In this document: positions 7,829-16,226 of the stretch, piece by piece | How the letters are laid out: each line of letters starts with the position of its first letter | Position numbering within the stretch: position 1 is the stretch's first letter | Source of the DNA: Promicromonospora sp. AC04 | Lineage (GTDB): Bacteria; Actinomycetota; Actinomycetes; Actinomycetales; Cellulomonadaceae | DNA length: 64,000 nt | Assembly (NCBI RefSeq): GCF_003058225.1 | Contig: NZ_QBUG01000003.1 | Location: 186,001-250,000 of the forward strand | Direction of reading: 5' to 3' | Made by a program: the position numbers and the translations under genes | The notes under the pieces: generated by a model | What the model saw: the letters and a program-made list of their open reading frames with translations, nothing else | Told to the model about the DNA's origin: nothing | Database searches by the model: none

Positions 7829-8418
7829 CAGTCGTGCTCCGGAATCGGTGCGACTGTCACCATCACCCACTCGCCGTCCCTGCGGCCGATTTCAATTCGT
7901 CGCTCAAGGACCTCCTTGTCGGCGTCCAGCACAGTGCGACCGTCCGCTGCCGTGATGGTCTGCGCCTCCTGTGTGATCTTCGAGTCGAACGGATAGATTC
8001 CCGTGACTTCATCTCGCTTGTATTCCTTGGTGATCTGCACCGTCGTTGCACCACCAGCGAAGGTCTCGTCTGCGTCTTGGATCGCCGAAGCCTGGTTGGC
8101 AAGCTCGTCGCAGAACCCGCACGCCCGGTGCGACATCGCCTCGAACTCCTCGGTGTCCCCCGTCGCCATCACGTACGGGTAGAGCTCGATGAAGTACTCA
8201 GCCGCAGCCGCAGCCCCCTCCGCGTCCTCGCGCTCCATCGCCTCCGGCCGCTCCGGCTTCGCAGGGAACGACGGGGACGGGCTCGCAGACGCCGTCGGTG
8301 TCGGGTCCGCGGACGAGGATCCAGTTACGTCAGGATCCGGGGTCGAACCCGAACAAGCAGACAGCGCCAACCCGACTGCCACGACCAACCCCGCCATGCG
8401 CATAGCCGCGCCGCCCAT
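7828..8418 (-). CDS. DUF6318-like lipoprotein
   Basis: This is a 196-residue protein. The N-terminus carries a lipobox (GLVVAVGLALSAC), so the mature protein should begin at the Cys and be lipid-anchored outside the membrane. A Ser/Thr/Pro linker spans roughly residues 26-50. The domain that follows (EGAAAAAEYFIELYPYVMAT, then CGFCDELA, then a C-terminal strand WVMVTVAPIP) fits the DUF6318 family. The function is unknown. The ATG at 8418 has a purine-rich GGGGGACG ribosome site. A GTATAC palindrome lies 27 bp upstream of this start. It is first in an operon with the PKD protein. Confidence 0.8.
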   Translation of the reverse strand: MGGAAMRMAGLVVAVGLALSACSGSTPDPDVTGSSSADPTPTASASPSPSFPAKPERPEAMEREDAEGAAAAAEYFIELYPYVMATGDTEEFEAMSHRACGFCDELANQASAIQDADETFAGGATTVQITKEYKRDEVTGIYPFDSKITQEAQTITAADGRTVLDADKEVLERRIEIGRRDGEWVMVTVAPIPEHD

Positions 8419-8445
8419 CCGCGTCCCCCGCCCTCAGGCCACACC

Positions 8446-8461
8446 GTTGCGTATCCGCAAC
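8446..8461. promoter_or_regulatory. GTATAC-like palindrome, copy 3
   Basis: GTTGCGTATCCGCAAC is a palindrome with one mismatched pair, flanked by CC/GG that extend the symmetry. It lies 27 bp upstream of the minus-strand lipoprotein start at 8418. It shares the GTTGCGTAT half-site with the copies at 2854 and 6298. The remaining space up to the asparaginase start at 8700 shows no other clear element. Confidence 0.5.
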
Positions 8462-8699
8462 GGCCGAGAAAAACGCTAGCCGGGCCCACGCGATCCGGAA
8501 AGTGGGCCCTGTGGACAACTTCGGGCCTCGGCAGGCCCGGCCCACGGCGCCCAGCAGCGTCCAGCGATCACCTCGGCCCAGTCCGCGCCCGGCAAACGCC
8601 CAACCCGCGCGGCCCCACCGCACTATCAACATCCGGGCAATCCCGCCGAAACTCCCAGCCCCTACGGTCGGCAACAAGCCGACCAAAGGGGAAGAACCC

Positions 8700-9944
8700 A
8701 TGCCCACAGTCATCGCCCTGACCAGGCGCACCATCGCGGCCGCGACAGCCGCCGTCGTCGGGACAGCGACGCTCGCCGGCGCCGTCGGCTGGAACATCGC
8801 TGCCGAGCGCAATCCCGCCCCCGTCAGTATTCAAGCCGCCGGAACCAACCCGCTCGGCATCCAGTCCGCCGCGTACGAGCAGGCCACCGCGCCGAAGCAT
8901 CGCAAGCCGAAGGTGGTTGTCGTGGCGACGGGCGGCACGATGGCCGGGAAGGCGTCCGGCCGCGACACCTTCACCAACTACCGCGCCGGGACCTTCCTCA
9001 TGGCGGACATGCTCGACACCCTGCGCCCCGAGCTCGACGCCGTCGCCGACGTCTCGGCGGTCCAGTTCGGCAACGCGGGGTCGTCGGGCTACACGATCGA
9101 ACAGTTCCACGCGCTGACGCTCGCGGTCGAGGAAGCGCTGGAGGACGCGGACGCCGTCGTCGTCACCACCGGGACCGACACCCAGGAGGAGTTCGCCTAC
9201 TGGCTCGACCTCACCGTCCGGTCCAAGAAGCCAGTCATCACCTCCGGCTCCATGCGCCCCTGGGGCGCGGGCGACGGCCCCGACTCCGACCTCGTCTTCG
9301 GCACCGACGCGCCCGCCAACCTCTACAACGCGATCAAGGTCGCGGCCTCGCAGCAGACCTACTGCTTCGGCACGGTCCTCATGCTGAACGACGAGATCCA
9401 GGCCGCCCGCGACGTCACCAAGACCAACTCGTACCGCACGGACACCTTCCAGTCGCGCGAGTACGGCGTCCTCGGCTGGATCGACGGCGACACCATCACG
9501 CTCGGCCGCGCCCCGGCCCGCGTGCTCGACTGCGACAGCCGCCGCTGGTACACACCCTTCGACCTGTCCGACGTCGACGCCGAGGACCTGCCGAAGGTCG
9601 AGATCGCGATGTCCTACCAGCAGGCCGGCGGCGAGGCGATCGCCGGGTTCCACGCGGCCGGAGCCACCGGCATCGTCACCGCCGGGACCGGGGCGGGCGG
9701 CATCTCTCGTGACATGAGCACCGCCCGTTCCGCGGCCGTGGCCGACGGCGTCTGGTTCGTCTCCACGACCCGCACCGGCTCGGGCGGCTCGTACGGGACC
9801 GGCGACGGCGTGATCGCGGGCGGCGATCTCACGGCCGTCAAGGCCCGGCTGCTGCTCCTGCTGTCCCGCGCCTTCACGGATGACATCGACGAGGCTCGCG
9901 ACTGGTTCGAGGACTACGGGACCCCGACCTTCGCCCAGGACTGA
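8700..9944 (+). CDS. Exported type II L-asparaginase
   Basis: The ATG at 8700 is preceded by AAAGGGGAAG and gives 414 residues. An earlier in-frame start at 8502 has no such support. The N-terminus (LTRRTIAAATAAVVGTATLA) is a signal sequence, with an RR pair that would also suit Tat export. Both asparaginase signatures are present: VVVATGGTMAGKA near residue 75 with the nucleophilic Thr, and VVVTTGTDTQEEFAYWLDL near residue 155 with the second catalytic Thr-Asp pair. The lysine of the catalytic triad is likely in VITSGSMRP and the sequences after it. It hydrolyses L-asparagine to aspartate and ammonia outside the cell. It is monocistronic, followed by a strong hairpin at 10035. Confidence 0.92.
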   Translation: MPTVIALTRRTIAAATAAVVGTATLAGAVGWNIAAERNPAPVSIQAAGTNPLGIQSAAYEQATAPKHRKPKVVVVATGGTMAGKASGRDTFTNYRAGTFLMADMLDTLRPELDAVADVSAVQFGNAGSSGYTIEQFHALTLAVEEALEDADAVVVTTGTDTQEEFAYWLDLTVRSKKPVITSGSMRPWGAGDGPDSDLVFGTDAPANLYNAIKVAASQQTYCFGTVLMLNDEIQAARDVTKTNSYRTDTFQSREYGVLGWIDGDTITLGRAPARVLDCDSRRWYTPFDLSDVDAEDLPKVEIAMSYQQAGGEAIAGFHAAGATGIVTAGTGAGGISRDMSTARSAAVADGVWFVSTTRTGSGGSYGTGDGVIAGGDLTAVKARLLLLLSRAFTDDIDEARDWFEDYGTPTFAQD

Positions 9945-10034
9945 CCGCCCTTCGCCGGCGGGGTCCTGAGCCCGTCGAACGTCGGCCCCTGACTCGCTGG
10001 TCGGGGCCGGTCGAGGCCTGAGCTGTCGAAAGTA

Positions 10035-10098
10035 GGCCCCGTCCGCCGGTCGGGCTGTCGAGACCTGGTCTCGACAGCCCGCCCAGCGGGACGGGGCC
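10035..10098. terminator. Nested bidirectional terminator
   Basis: The inner perfect 14-bp stem runs from 10052 to 10065 and from 10067 to 10080 with a single unpaired base. An outer stem GGCCCCGTCC at 10035-10044 pairs with 10089-10098. It separates the convergent asparaginase and LysM-BTAD genes and could stop transcription from both sides. Confidence 0.75.
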
Positions 10099-10120
10099 GA
10101 CGGCGCGACCGGCGAACCGC

Positions 10121-13100
10121 CTACCCCCGCGGGCTGTGCCCCGCGCCCGCACCCCGACGACGGTCCTGCTCGTCCACCTGCGCCAGCAGCTCCTCGGTGT
10201 CCGGCTCGGGCTCCATCGCAAGCTGCTCCAGGTGGTCCCGCAGACGGTCGACGAGCCGGCCGACGGCGTCCCGCCGCCCCGACGCGATCTCCGCGCGAAT
10301 CCCGTTGCGCCACGACCGCTCGTCCACCGGGTCGGCGAGCCGGCCCACCTGGGAAGCGTGCCGCGCCATCGCCACGTCACCCGCCAGCAGCGCGCGTCGG
10401 GCCACCTCGTGGGACACGTCCACCACGCCCGACGAGATCGTGTGCATCAGCTGCTCCGCCCACGCGTACTTGCGCAGCGGCACACCCTCGAACGGCCGGC
10501 CGCGCACCATGTCCAGCGCGGCGAGCAGGTCCGACGTCGGCGTCTGGCTGAGGTCCGAGCCCACCAGGTCGCAGAACTTGTGCCAGTCCGTCGTGACCCC
10601 GCGCAGCCGGTAGCCGGCGGACTCGAGGTCGGCCTGGCCGCCGTCGTCCGCGGACCAGTAGCGCGGCAGGTACTCGTGGCCGCCGGCGTCGGTGCCCAGC
10701 CAGCGGCGCGCCCGCGAGACCGCGGAGCGCCGCGTCGCCAGGTTCGGCTCGCGCGACGGCCACAGCGCCTTCGAGATGTCCGACCCGCGCGAACCCGGGT
10801 TGAACGCCAGGAACGCGATCAGCTCGGTCGCCTGCCGCTGATGCGTGGACGGCAGCTCGACGCCCGTCGTCCCGCCTAGCTCCACGTTCCCCAGCACACG
10901 CACGATCGGCGGCGCGGTAGTTTCGACAGGATCGCCCGGGCCGGCCTCGCCGACCCCCGAACCAGGCTTGGCTCCCGAGACGATCGGCATCCCCAGCGGC
11001 GGCGTCGCAACGCTCACCGCGGCCGTCGTCCACGGCGAGAAGCTCTCGGGGCGCCGCCCCGTCGTCGGACCGGCACCGACCCCGCCGCCCGCGTAACCCG
11101 GCGACGGCGCGAGGCCTGTGGCCTCGCCGACCACCACGTCCGAATCCGCGGCACCAGCGCGGACAGCTTCCACTGGGATCTCCTCGAGCGTAGGTTCGGT
11201 GCGGTCGATCGAACGGCTCCACTCGGGGCCGGGTGCGGTCTCCGGGTCGGCCAGCAAGGCCAGGGCTTGTGCGTACGTCTCGGCGTCGAGCTGCTGTGGC
11301 CGCACCGCGATGTAGGCCGGCATGAGGATGCCGCGGGTGGTGTCGCCGTTGGTGAGGTCGCCTGTCAGGTCGAGGACCCAGTCGCCGACCTCCGCGCTGG
11401 ACGTCACGGCAGCGATCCCCACGCCGGGCACGCGCTCGACCAGGCTCTCCAGCCGGGCGCGCTCGGCCAGGCCGAGCCGCTCGCCCACGAGCAGGATCTC
11501 GGGCGTCCAGGCGTCCGTCGCCAGCCCGCGGCCTCGCGCGTCCGCCACGGAGGTGGCGCCCACCTGGGCGAGCGTGCGGTCGACGTCGGACGCGCGGGCC
11601 TCCAGCTCGCGGAGGATCGCCGCGAGGTTGGGGACGTGCCGCACGCGGCCCGTGTCGACAACGCCTGGCAGCTCACCGAGGGTGCCGACCACGGTGACCT
11701 GCAGGTCGTCCGCCCACAGGCTCGTGGCCAGCTCCACCGCGAGCGCCGCGAGCGTGGCCTGCGCTGCGGCGTCCGTGCCGCGGATGTCGAGGCATGCGAG
11801 GTTCTCGAGGTCGAGCATGAGGTGCGCGTCCTCGTCGTCGTGGCCGACGGTGACGAGGGCCGGGTAGGGCGCTTCGCCGTCCTCGGTCTCGACGGGTTCC
11901 ACCGAACCGACCTGTGCCGCGGCGACGGCGTCGCCCGCCGCGAGCTGCCACACGAACCGGTCGGTGGTGCTGGCCCAGGGCTCGGGCAGGTCGGCGGCGC
12001 GGTCGAGGTAGAGCTCGACGAACTCGCCGCTCTTCAGCCGAGCGACGCGCACGCCCGGCAGCGGCAGGCCACGCTCGCGGTGCCACAGCGCGAGGCTGCG
12101 CAGCGCGCGGTCCACCTGGCTGCGCCCGAAGGGGTCCTCGACGGTGTGCAGGTCACGCTCGAGCGCGCCCGCCGCCGTCTCCGGTCCCGGCACGACGATG
12201 GTCTCGCCCGGCTCGCGGCCCTTGCGGGCGCGGCGCCGCTTCACGGCGACCAGGGCGAGCAGCCCTGCGGCGAGCAGCCCGCCGACGCCGGTCGCGGTGC
12301 GGACCTCTACCGACTCGTCGAGCTCGTCGCCGATGTCGGATACGACGTCAGCCGCCGTGTCCAGGAGGGACCCGCTTCCCCCGGCCGCCGTGGCGGCCGT
12401 CGTGGCCGTCGGAGCAGCCGCAACGGTGTCGGACCCGCCAACCGCGCCAGGCTCGGCGGTCTCGGCCTCGACCGGTGCGGACGCGTCGACCGGTGCGGAT
12501 GCGTCGACCGGCGGCGACGACTCGACCGCTACCTCGGGAACGCTGTCTCCAGCTACGGGCTCGTCGCCGACGGCCTCGTCCGGCAGCACCTCGTCGGTCC
12601 CCGAGCCGCCGATGGAGGTCGCCTCAACGGAGGACTCCGGAACTACCTGCGCCGGCTCCTCGATCAGTCCTCCCGCGCCGTTGCCGGTCGCCACATCGTC
12701 GTCCGACGCCGGGTCGCTGCCCCAGGTCGTGCCGCTCCCGGACGACGTCTCCTCGGCGGCCGGCTCGTCGGGCTCGTCCTTCGGCATGAGCTCGTCGGCG
12801 ATCAGCCCGCTCCCCGGAACCGTCTCGTCGAGCGAGCTGCCCTGCGGCTCCGACTCGTCCGGCTCGAGGTCGGGATCGTTCTGGAGGTCCTCGGGCGTGA
12901 CCTCGTCGTACTGCGGCTCGGACGTCTCCTGTGGCGCGGGCGGGGCCTGCGGGACGAGGTTCCCCTCCGCGGTCTCCTCGGGAGCGGGCTCCTCGCCGCC
13001 CGATCCATCGGATCCGCCGATGCCGGCCGAGCCGGTCGCGACGTCGGCGGGGTCGGGCGCGTCCGCGCCGTCCTGGCCTGCTCCGTCCCCACCCGCGGCG

Positions 13101-14557
13101 GGCGCCTTCGGAGCGGCATTCTGCCCCACACGGTTCGGATCCACGGAGGTCGGAACCTCACCCGCCGGACGTTCGCCGGCAGGCTGCTCGGCCGACGGCG
13201 TCTGCTCCTCGACGACGTCGTTCCCCGCGCCCCCCGGCTCCTCGATATCGTCCGGCTCGACCTCGACGGCGTCCTCGGGCGTCGCCTCGGTGGGGGGTGC
13301 GGTCTGCTCGGGAGCCGCGTCCTCGGCTGCCTCGTCCGTGGACTCCGCGGCGCCCGGCTTCTCGGCATCCGCCGAGTCCGACGTCTGCTCGCCGGAAGCT
13401 TCGCCGGACGGCTCGTCCGTGCCGTCGGACCCCTGCGCCGCACCATCGCCGCGCGCACCGTCGTTCCCGGTGTCCGACGTCGACTCCCCCGCACCCGGGA
13501 CCGTCACGGTCCAGCCGGGAAGTATGAGGTCGGGATCGGTGAGCTGCGCACCGCCCGGCTGCTCCGTGGCGCGCGACGCCTCGAACACCTCCGGGTACTT
13601 GGTCCCGTCGCCGAGCTCCTCCTCGGCGATCCCCCACAGGGTGTCGCCAGACTCGACGACGACCTCGGCCGAACCCGCCTCGGGGTTCGTGACGCCGACG
13701 GTGCCCTCCGACCCGCCGGTGGAGCTCTTCAAGGGCCCGATCTCGACGGGACCGTTCGGCGACCCGGTCTCCTGCTCGGCCGACGCCTCGGCGGGCAGCT
13801 TCAGCACCCAGCCCGGCTCGATCCAGTGCCCCGAGTCGAGCGCGCCGCCGCCTGCCTGCGGCACGCCGTAGTTCAGGTCGGCGATCTGCTTGAACCGGGC
13901 ACCGTCACCCAGGGTCTCCTCGGCGATCCGCCACAGCGAGTCGCCCGGCTGCACGGTGTAGGTGGCCGACGGCGGCGCGTCCGCATCGGCCCGCACGCCT
14001 GCCTTCTCAGCCGCACCGGTCGCACCGGTAACGCCAGCTGCACCGGCCGGAGCAGCGGTCCCCGGCAAGACCGGCGCGGTAGCCACGGTCCCGGTCTCGC
14101 CGACCTCGGCCGGCTGCGTCGCGGCCATCGCCGGCGACACCGACGGCGCCGCGACCAGCATCGTGATCACCGCGCCCACAAGCACGGCCGCGGCACGCTG
14201 CTGCGCCCCGAGCCCGCGCACGTGCGGCGAACGGCGGCCGCGCAGCGCCGCCACCACCTCGATCACGACGGCTGTCGCGAACGTCAGCCACGCGATCCAG
14301 CCGACGATCTTGACCAGCCCGAGCAGCACCGAACCGGTCACGTCGGGGCTGCTCAGCATCGAGATGATCTGGTTGAGGCTGACGGGTCCGGTCCATATCG
14401 GCCCCCCGAGCATCCACAGCCCCACCGGGATCCCGACGACGAGCGCGACCAGCAGCACCGCCGCACCGAGCCCTCTCACCACGCGTGCGCCCGCGCCCCG
14501 CTGCGGTTCGCCGGGCTCACCGGTCACCGCACGACCCTGGACTGTCGAGGTGCTCAT
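10121..14557 (-). CDS. Membrane-spanning LysM protein with cytoplasmic BTAD-type regulator domain
   Basis: This is a 1478-residue protein with ATG at 14557. In order: two or three N-terminal membrane helices (about residues 28-52, 75-100 and 120-145), LysM 1 (about 197-252, YTVQPGDSLWRIAEETLGDG), LysM 2 (about 299-352, VVVESGDTLWGIAEEELGDG), and a 390-residue acidic low-complexity linker. A further membrane helix (about 750-770, GLLAAGLLALVAVKRRR) is followed by a cytoplasmic part of 700 residues. The C-terminal part from about 1217 (VRVLGNVELGG, ATELIAFLAFNPG, ALWPSREPNLATRRSAVSRA, then alpha-helical repeats) looks like the winged-helix plus BTAD module of SARP/AfsR-type regulators. It is the last gene of the Tad operon. 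Its start overlaps the tadG-like stop. A wall-sensing regulator of pilus expression is a reasonable inference. Confidence 0.85.
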   Translation of the reverse strand: MSTSTVQGRAVTGEPGEPQRGAGARVVRGLGAAVLLVALVVGIPVGLWMLGGPIWTGPVSLNQIISMLSSPDVTGSVLLGLVKIVGWIAWLTFATAVVIEVVAALRGRRSPHVRGLGAQQRAAAVLVGAVITMLVAAPSVSPAMAATQPAEVGETGTVATAPVLPGTAAPAGAAGVTGATGAAEKAGVRADADAPPSATYTVQPGDSLWRIAEETLGDGARFKQIADLNYGVPQAGGGALDSGHWIEPGWVLKLPAEASAEQETGSPNGPVEIGPLKSSTGGSEGTVGVTNPEAGSAEVVVESGDTLWGIAEEELGDGTKYPEVFEASRATEQPGGAQLTDPDLILPGWTVTVPGAGESTSDTGNDGARGDGAAQGSDGTDEPSGEASGEQTSDSADAEKPGAAESTDEAAEDAAPEQTAPPTEATPEDAVEVEPDDIEEPGGAGNDVVEEQTPSAEQPAGERPAGEVPTSVDPNRVGQNAAPKAPAAGGDGAGQDGADAPDPADVATGSAGIGGSDGSGGEEPAPEETAEGNLVPQAPPAPQETSEPQYDEVTPEDLQNDPDLEPDESEPQGSSLDETVPGSGLIADELMPKDEPDEPAAEETSSGSGTTWGSDPASDDDVATGNGAGGLIEEPAQVVPESSVEATSIGGSGTDEVLPDEAVGDEPVAGDSVPEVAVESSPPVDASAPVDASAPVEAETAEPGAVGGSDTVAAAPTATTAATAAGGSGSLLDTAADVVSDIGDELDESVEVRTATGVGGLLAAGLLALVAVKRRRARKGREPGETIVVPGPETAAGALERDLHTVEDPFGRSQVDRALRSLALWHRERGLPLPGVRVARLKSGEFVELYLDRAADLPEPWASTTDRFVWQLAAGDAVAAAQVGSVEPVETEDGEAPYPALVTVGHDDEDAHLMLDLENLACLDIRGTDAAAQATLAALAVELATSLWADDLQVTVVGTLGELPGVVDTGRVRHVPNLAAILRELEARASDVDRTLAQVGATSVADARGRGLATDAWTPEILLVGERLGLAERARLESLVERVPGVGIAAVTSSAEVGDWVLDLTGDLTNGDTTRGILMPAYIAVRPQQLDAETYAQALALLADPETAPGPEWSRSIDRTEPTLEEIPVEAVRAGAADSDVVVGEATGLAPSPGYAGGGVGAGPTTGRRPESFSPWTTAAVSVATPPLGMPIVSGAKPGSGVGEAGPGDPVETTAPPIVRVLGNVELGGTTGVELPSTHQRQATELIAFLAFNPGSRGSDISKALWPSREPNLATRRSAVSRARRWLGTDAGGHEYLPRYWSADDGGQADLESAGYRLRGVTTDWHKFCDLVGSDLSQTPTSDLLAALDMVRGRPFEGVPLRKYAWAEQLMHTISSGVVDVSHEVARRALLAGDVAMARHASQVGRLADPVDERSWRNGIRAEIASGRRDAVGRLVDRLRDHLEQLAMEPEPDTEELLAQVDEQDRRRGAGAGHSPRG

Positions 14558-15039
14558 CAGGATTCCTCCTGTCCTATCCCGCGGACGGCCCGTGCCTCGG
14601 CGTCAGCCGTGACCCTGAGCGTGCTGATTCCGATCAACGTCAGGAAAGTGGTCTCGTAGGTGACCTCGGTGCCCACGCTGACGGTGGCGCCGTTGACAGC
14701 GGTCACCCCGCCCTGCACGCCCAGCGCGCCGAGGGTGTCGGCGGCAGCCTGTGTCGCGCGCGCGGGATCCACCTCGGGGGGCAGTCCCAGCTGCGCGCGG
14801 TCGATCCGGATCTGCTGCGCGGCGGCCCGCGCCGCCTGGTCGGCGGCATACTCGGCCTCGTCCTCGGCGTGCAGCCGCCCGCCGCCGTCGACCACGAGGC
14901 CGATAGCGATGATGAGGGCGGGCACCATGCCCGCCGCGAGGATGTTGACCTCGCCCCGCTCCCGCGCCGGCCGCCCACCCGACGGCAACCCGGCCTTCGG
15001 CCCGCGCCGCAACCACATCCGCCCGACCCCCCTGGTCAT
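14557..15039 (-). CDS. TadG-like pilus assembly protein
   Basis: This is a 160-residue protein with one N-terminal membrane helix preceded by RERGEVN (AAGMVPALIIAIGLVVDGGG), the layout of the TadE/TadG putative pseudopilins. The family-typical Glu five residues after the Gly is not present here. The helix is followed by AEYAADQAARAAAQQI, the usual amphipathic stretch of TadG-like proteins. It overlaps both neighbours by a few bases, so it is co-translated with the TadE-like gene upstream and the LysM-BTAD gene downstream. Confidence 0.85.
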   Translation of the reverse strand: MTRGVGRMWLRRGPKAGLPSGGRPARERGEVNILAAGMVPALIIAIGLVVDGGGRLHAEDEAEYAADQAARAAAQQIRIDRAQLGLPPEVDPARATQAAADTLGALGVQGGVTAVNGATVSVGTEVTYETTFLTLIGISTLRVTADAEARAVRGIGQEES

Positions 15040-15467
15040 GACCGCCCCCGGTAGGCGTCGAGCACCGACGTCCCGGTCGCGCTGATGGTGCGCGAGCCGG
15101 GTGCGCCCGGCAACCCGAGGTCACGCAGCGGCACCACGCACTCCACCTGCACGGTGATGGTCCCCACGGTCCCGAGCGGCAGGGCGAACGCGTCCGTCGT
15201 CGGCACCACCGACGTCGTCGCACACATCACCCCGGAGTTCACCAGCGTCGACGTCGCCGTCGACGTCGCCTGTACCCCGGCCACGGCCGCCGTCCGGCTG
15301 ATCGACGCCGCCCGCGCGGCCTCGTTCGCCGCCGACTGCACCACGCCCTCGGCCAGCACCAACCGCCCCGCCATCACAAGCAGCAGCCCGACGAGCAACA
15401 GCATGGGGAAGACGACGGCGGTATTGATGGCCACGTTCCCCCGCTCGCCGTCGGCCGCTGGGCTCAT
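15036..15467 (-). CDS. tadE: TadE-like pilus assembly protein
   Basis: This is a 143-residue protein. ERGNVAINTAVVFPMLLLVG is a TadE-type N-terminal segment in which the membrane helix follows a Gly and a short polar stretch. VQSAANEAARAASISRT is the characteristic amphipathic helix of TadE proteins. A Cys pair (MCATTSVV...VECVVPLRDLG) may form a disulphide outside the membrane. It overlaps the neighbouring TadE-like and TadG-like genes by 4 nt each. Confidence 0.85.
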   Translation of the reverse strand: MSPAADGERGNVAINTAVVFPMLLLVGLLLVMAGRLVLAEGVVQSAANEAARAASISRTAAVAGVQATSTATSTLVNSGVMCATTSVVPTTDAFALPLGTVGTITVQVECVVPLRDLGLPGAPGSRTISATGTSVLDAYRGRS

Positions 15468-15844
15468 GGCCCCACCACCGCCTGCGTGAACCGCTCGACC
15501 GGCCCGGTGGCCGACTGCTCCACGCGCAGCCCCCGGAACCCAGGAACGATCGACGGTGCCAGCCCGATCACGGTCGCGGTCGCCATCTCTTCCCCACGCG
15601 TCACCGACACCCGGACGGTCGCGAACGCGTCGCCCCCGCGGGCGAGCCGCGCGGCGGCCTCCGCGTATCCCGAGTCGATGCTGCCGCCCTCGACGCGCGC
15701 GGCCTGGACGGCCCCGTTGGCCACGGACTGGGCCGTGTTCTGCGCGTGGAAGTACAGCACGCCCTGCACCATCGCGAAGATGAGCATCAGGACGATCGGG
15801 TAGGTGAGGACTGTCTGGAGGGAGGCGGCACCGCGATCGTTCAT
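15464..15844 (-). CDS. TadE-like pilus assembly protein (second copy)
   Basis: This is a 126-residue protein. DRGAASLQTVLTYPIVLMLI places a Gln where TadE proteins usually have the Glu of the prepilin-like motif. The segment AQNTAQSVANGAVQAARVEG is the expected amphipathic helix. It is 3 nt from the pilin-like gene stop and overlaps the next gene by 4 nt, so it belongs to the Tad operon. The role is presumed minor pseudopilin or assembly factor. Confidence 0.85.
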   Translation of the reverse strand: MNDRGAASLQTVLTYPIVLMLIFAMVQGVLYFHAQNTAQSVANGAVQAARVEGGSIDSGYAEAAARLARGGDAFATVRVSVTRGEEMATATVIGLAPSIVPGFRGLRVEQSATGPVERFTQAVVGP

Positions 15845-15847
15845 GCT

Positions 15848-16141
15848 CTACCCCCCGAGCTGCGCCATGTAGCGGTCGACGAGCGCGCGGATCGCGATCC
15901 CGAGCCCGACGGCGATCCCGAGGCCCACGACGGACAGCACGACGACCTCGATGGACTCGAGGCCGGCCTCGTCGGGCTCACCCGCACGGCCGGCGGCCAG
16001 CCGTCGGCGCAGCTCGGCGGAGCGCTCCGCGAAGCGGGTGTGCAGAGCGTCGACGCGGCCGCGCACCGCAGAGGCGCGCAGCGACGCCCGTGCTGCGGCG
16101 CGCGACGCCGCCGATCGGCCCTGGCTCAGGTGCTGGTTCAT
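15848..16141 (-). CDS. Pilin-like protein with prepilin-type motif and long leader
   Basis: This is a 97-residue protein. The C-terminal third is a Flp-pilin-like core: GLESIEVVVLSVVGLGIAVG has a Gly followed by Glu at position +5, as prepilin peptidases require, then a hydrophobic helix. Unlike typical Flp pilins, the leader before the Gly is about 60 residues and rich in Arg/Ala. It sits where the pilin or a TadF-like gene is expected, between tadC and tadE. No prepilin peptidase gene is visible in the window. It is either an unusual major pilin or another pseudopilin. Confidence 0.65.
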   Translation of the reverse strand: MNQHLSQGRSAASRAAARASLRASAVRGRVDALHTRFAERSAELRRRLAAGRAGEPDEAGLESIEVVVLSVVGLGIAVGLGIAIRALVDRYMAQLGG

Positions 16142-16185
16142 GTTGACTCCCGGGGTGCTGTCGACTTCAACAAATGGGTAAGAAG

Positions 16186-16224
16186 CGGCTCGTGTGACAC
16201 CGCGGTGCCACCGGGGGCGAGCCG
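16186..16224 (-). terminator. Hairpin in the tadC to pilin-like gap (attenuator or processing site)
   Basis: CGGCTCG at 16186-16192 pairs with 16218-16224, and the loop contains the palindrome CACCGCGGTG. It begins 3 nt past the tadC stop in the only sizeable gap (85 nt) of the operon. It may limit read-through, or protect the 3' pilin part of the transcript and set different levels of assembly ATPase and pilin. Confidence 0.4.
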
Positions 16225-16226
16225 GT

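Noticed and set aside
8568-10313. Open frame of 581 codons on the minus strand opposite the asparaginase
   Set aside because: Gly/Arg/Val-rich shadow with no domain; asparaginase signatures fix the coding strand.
11267-14659. Open frame of 1130 codons on the plus strand opposite the LysM-BTAD gene
   Set aside because: It is Arg/Gly/Leu-rich with no motif, runs antisense to a gene with clear domains, and reflects high GC third-position bias.
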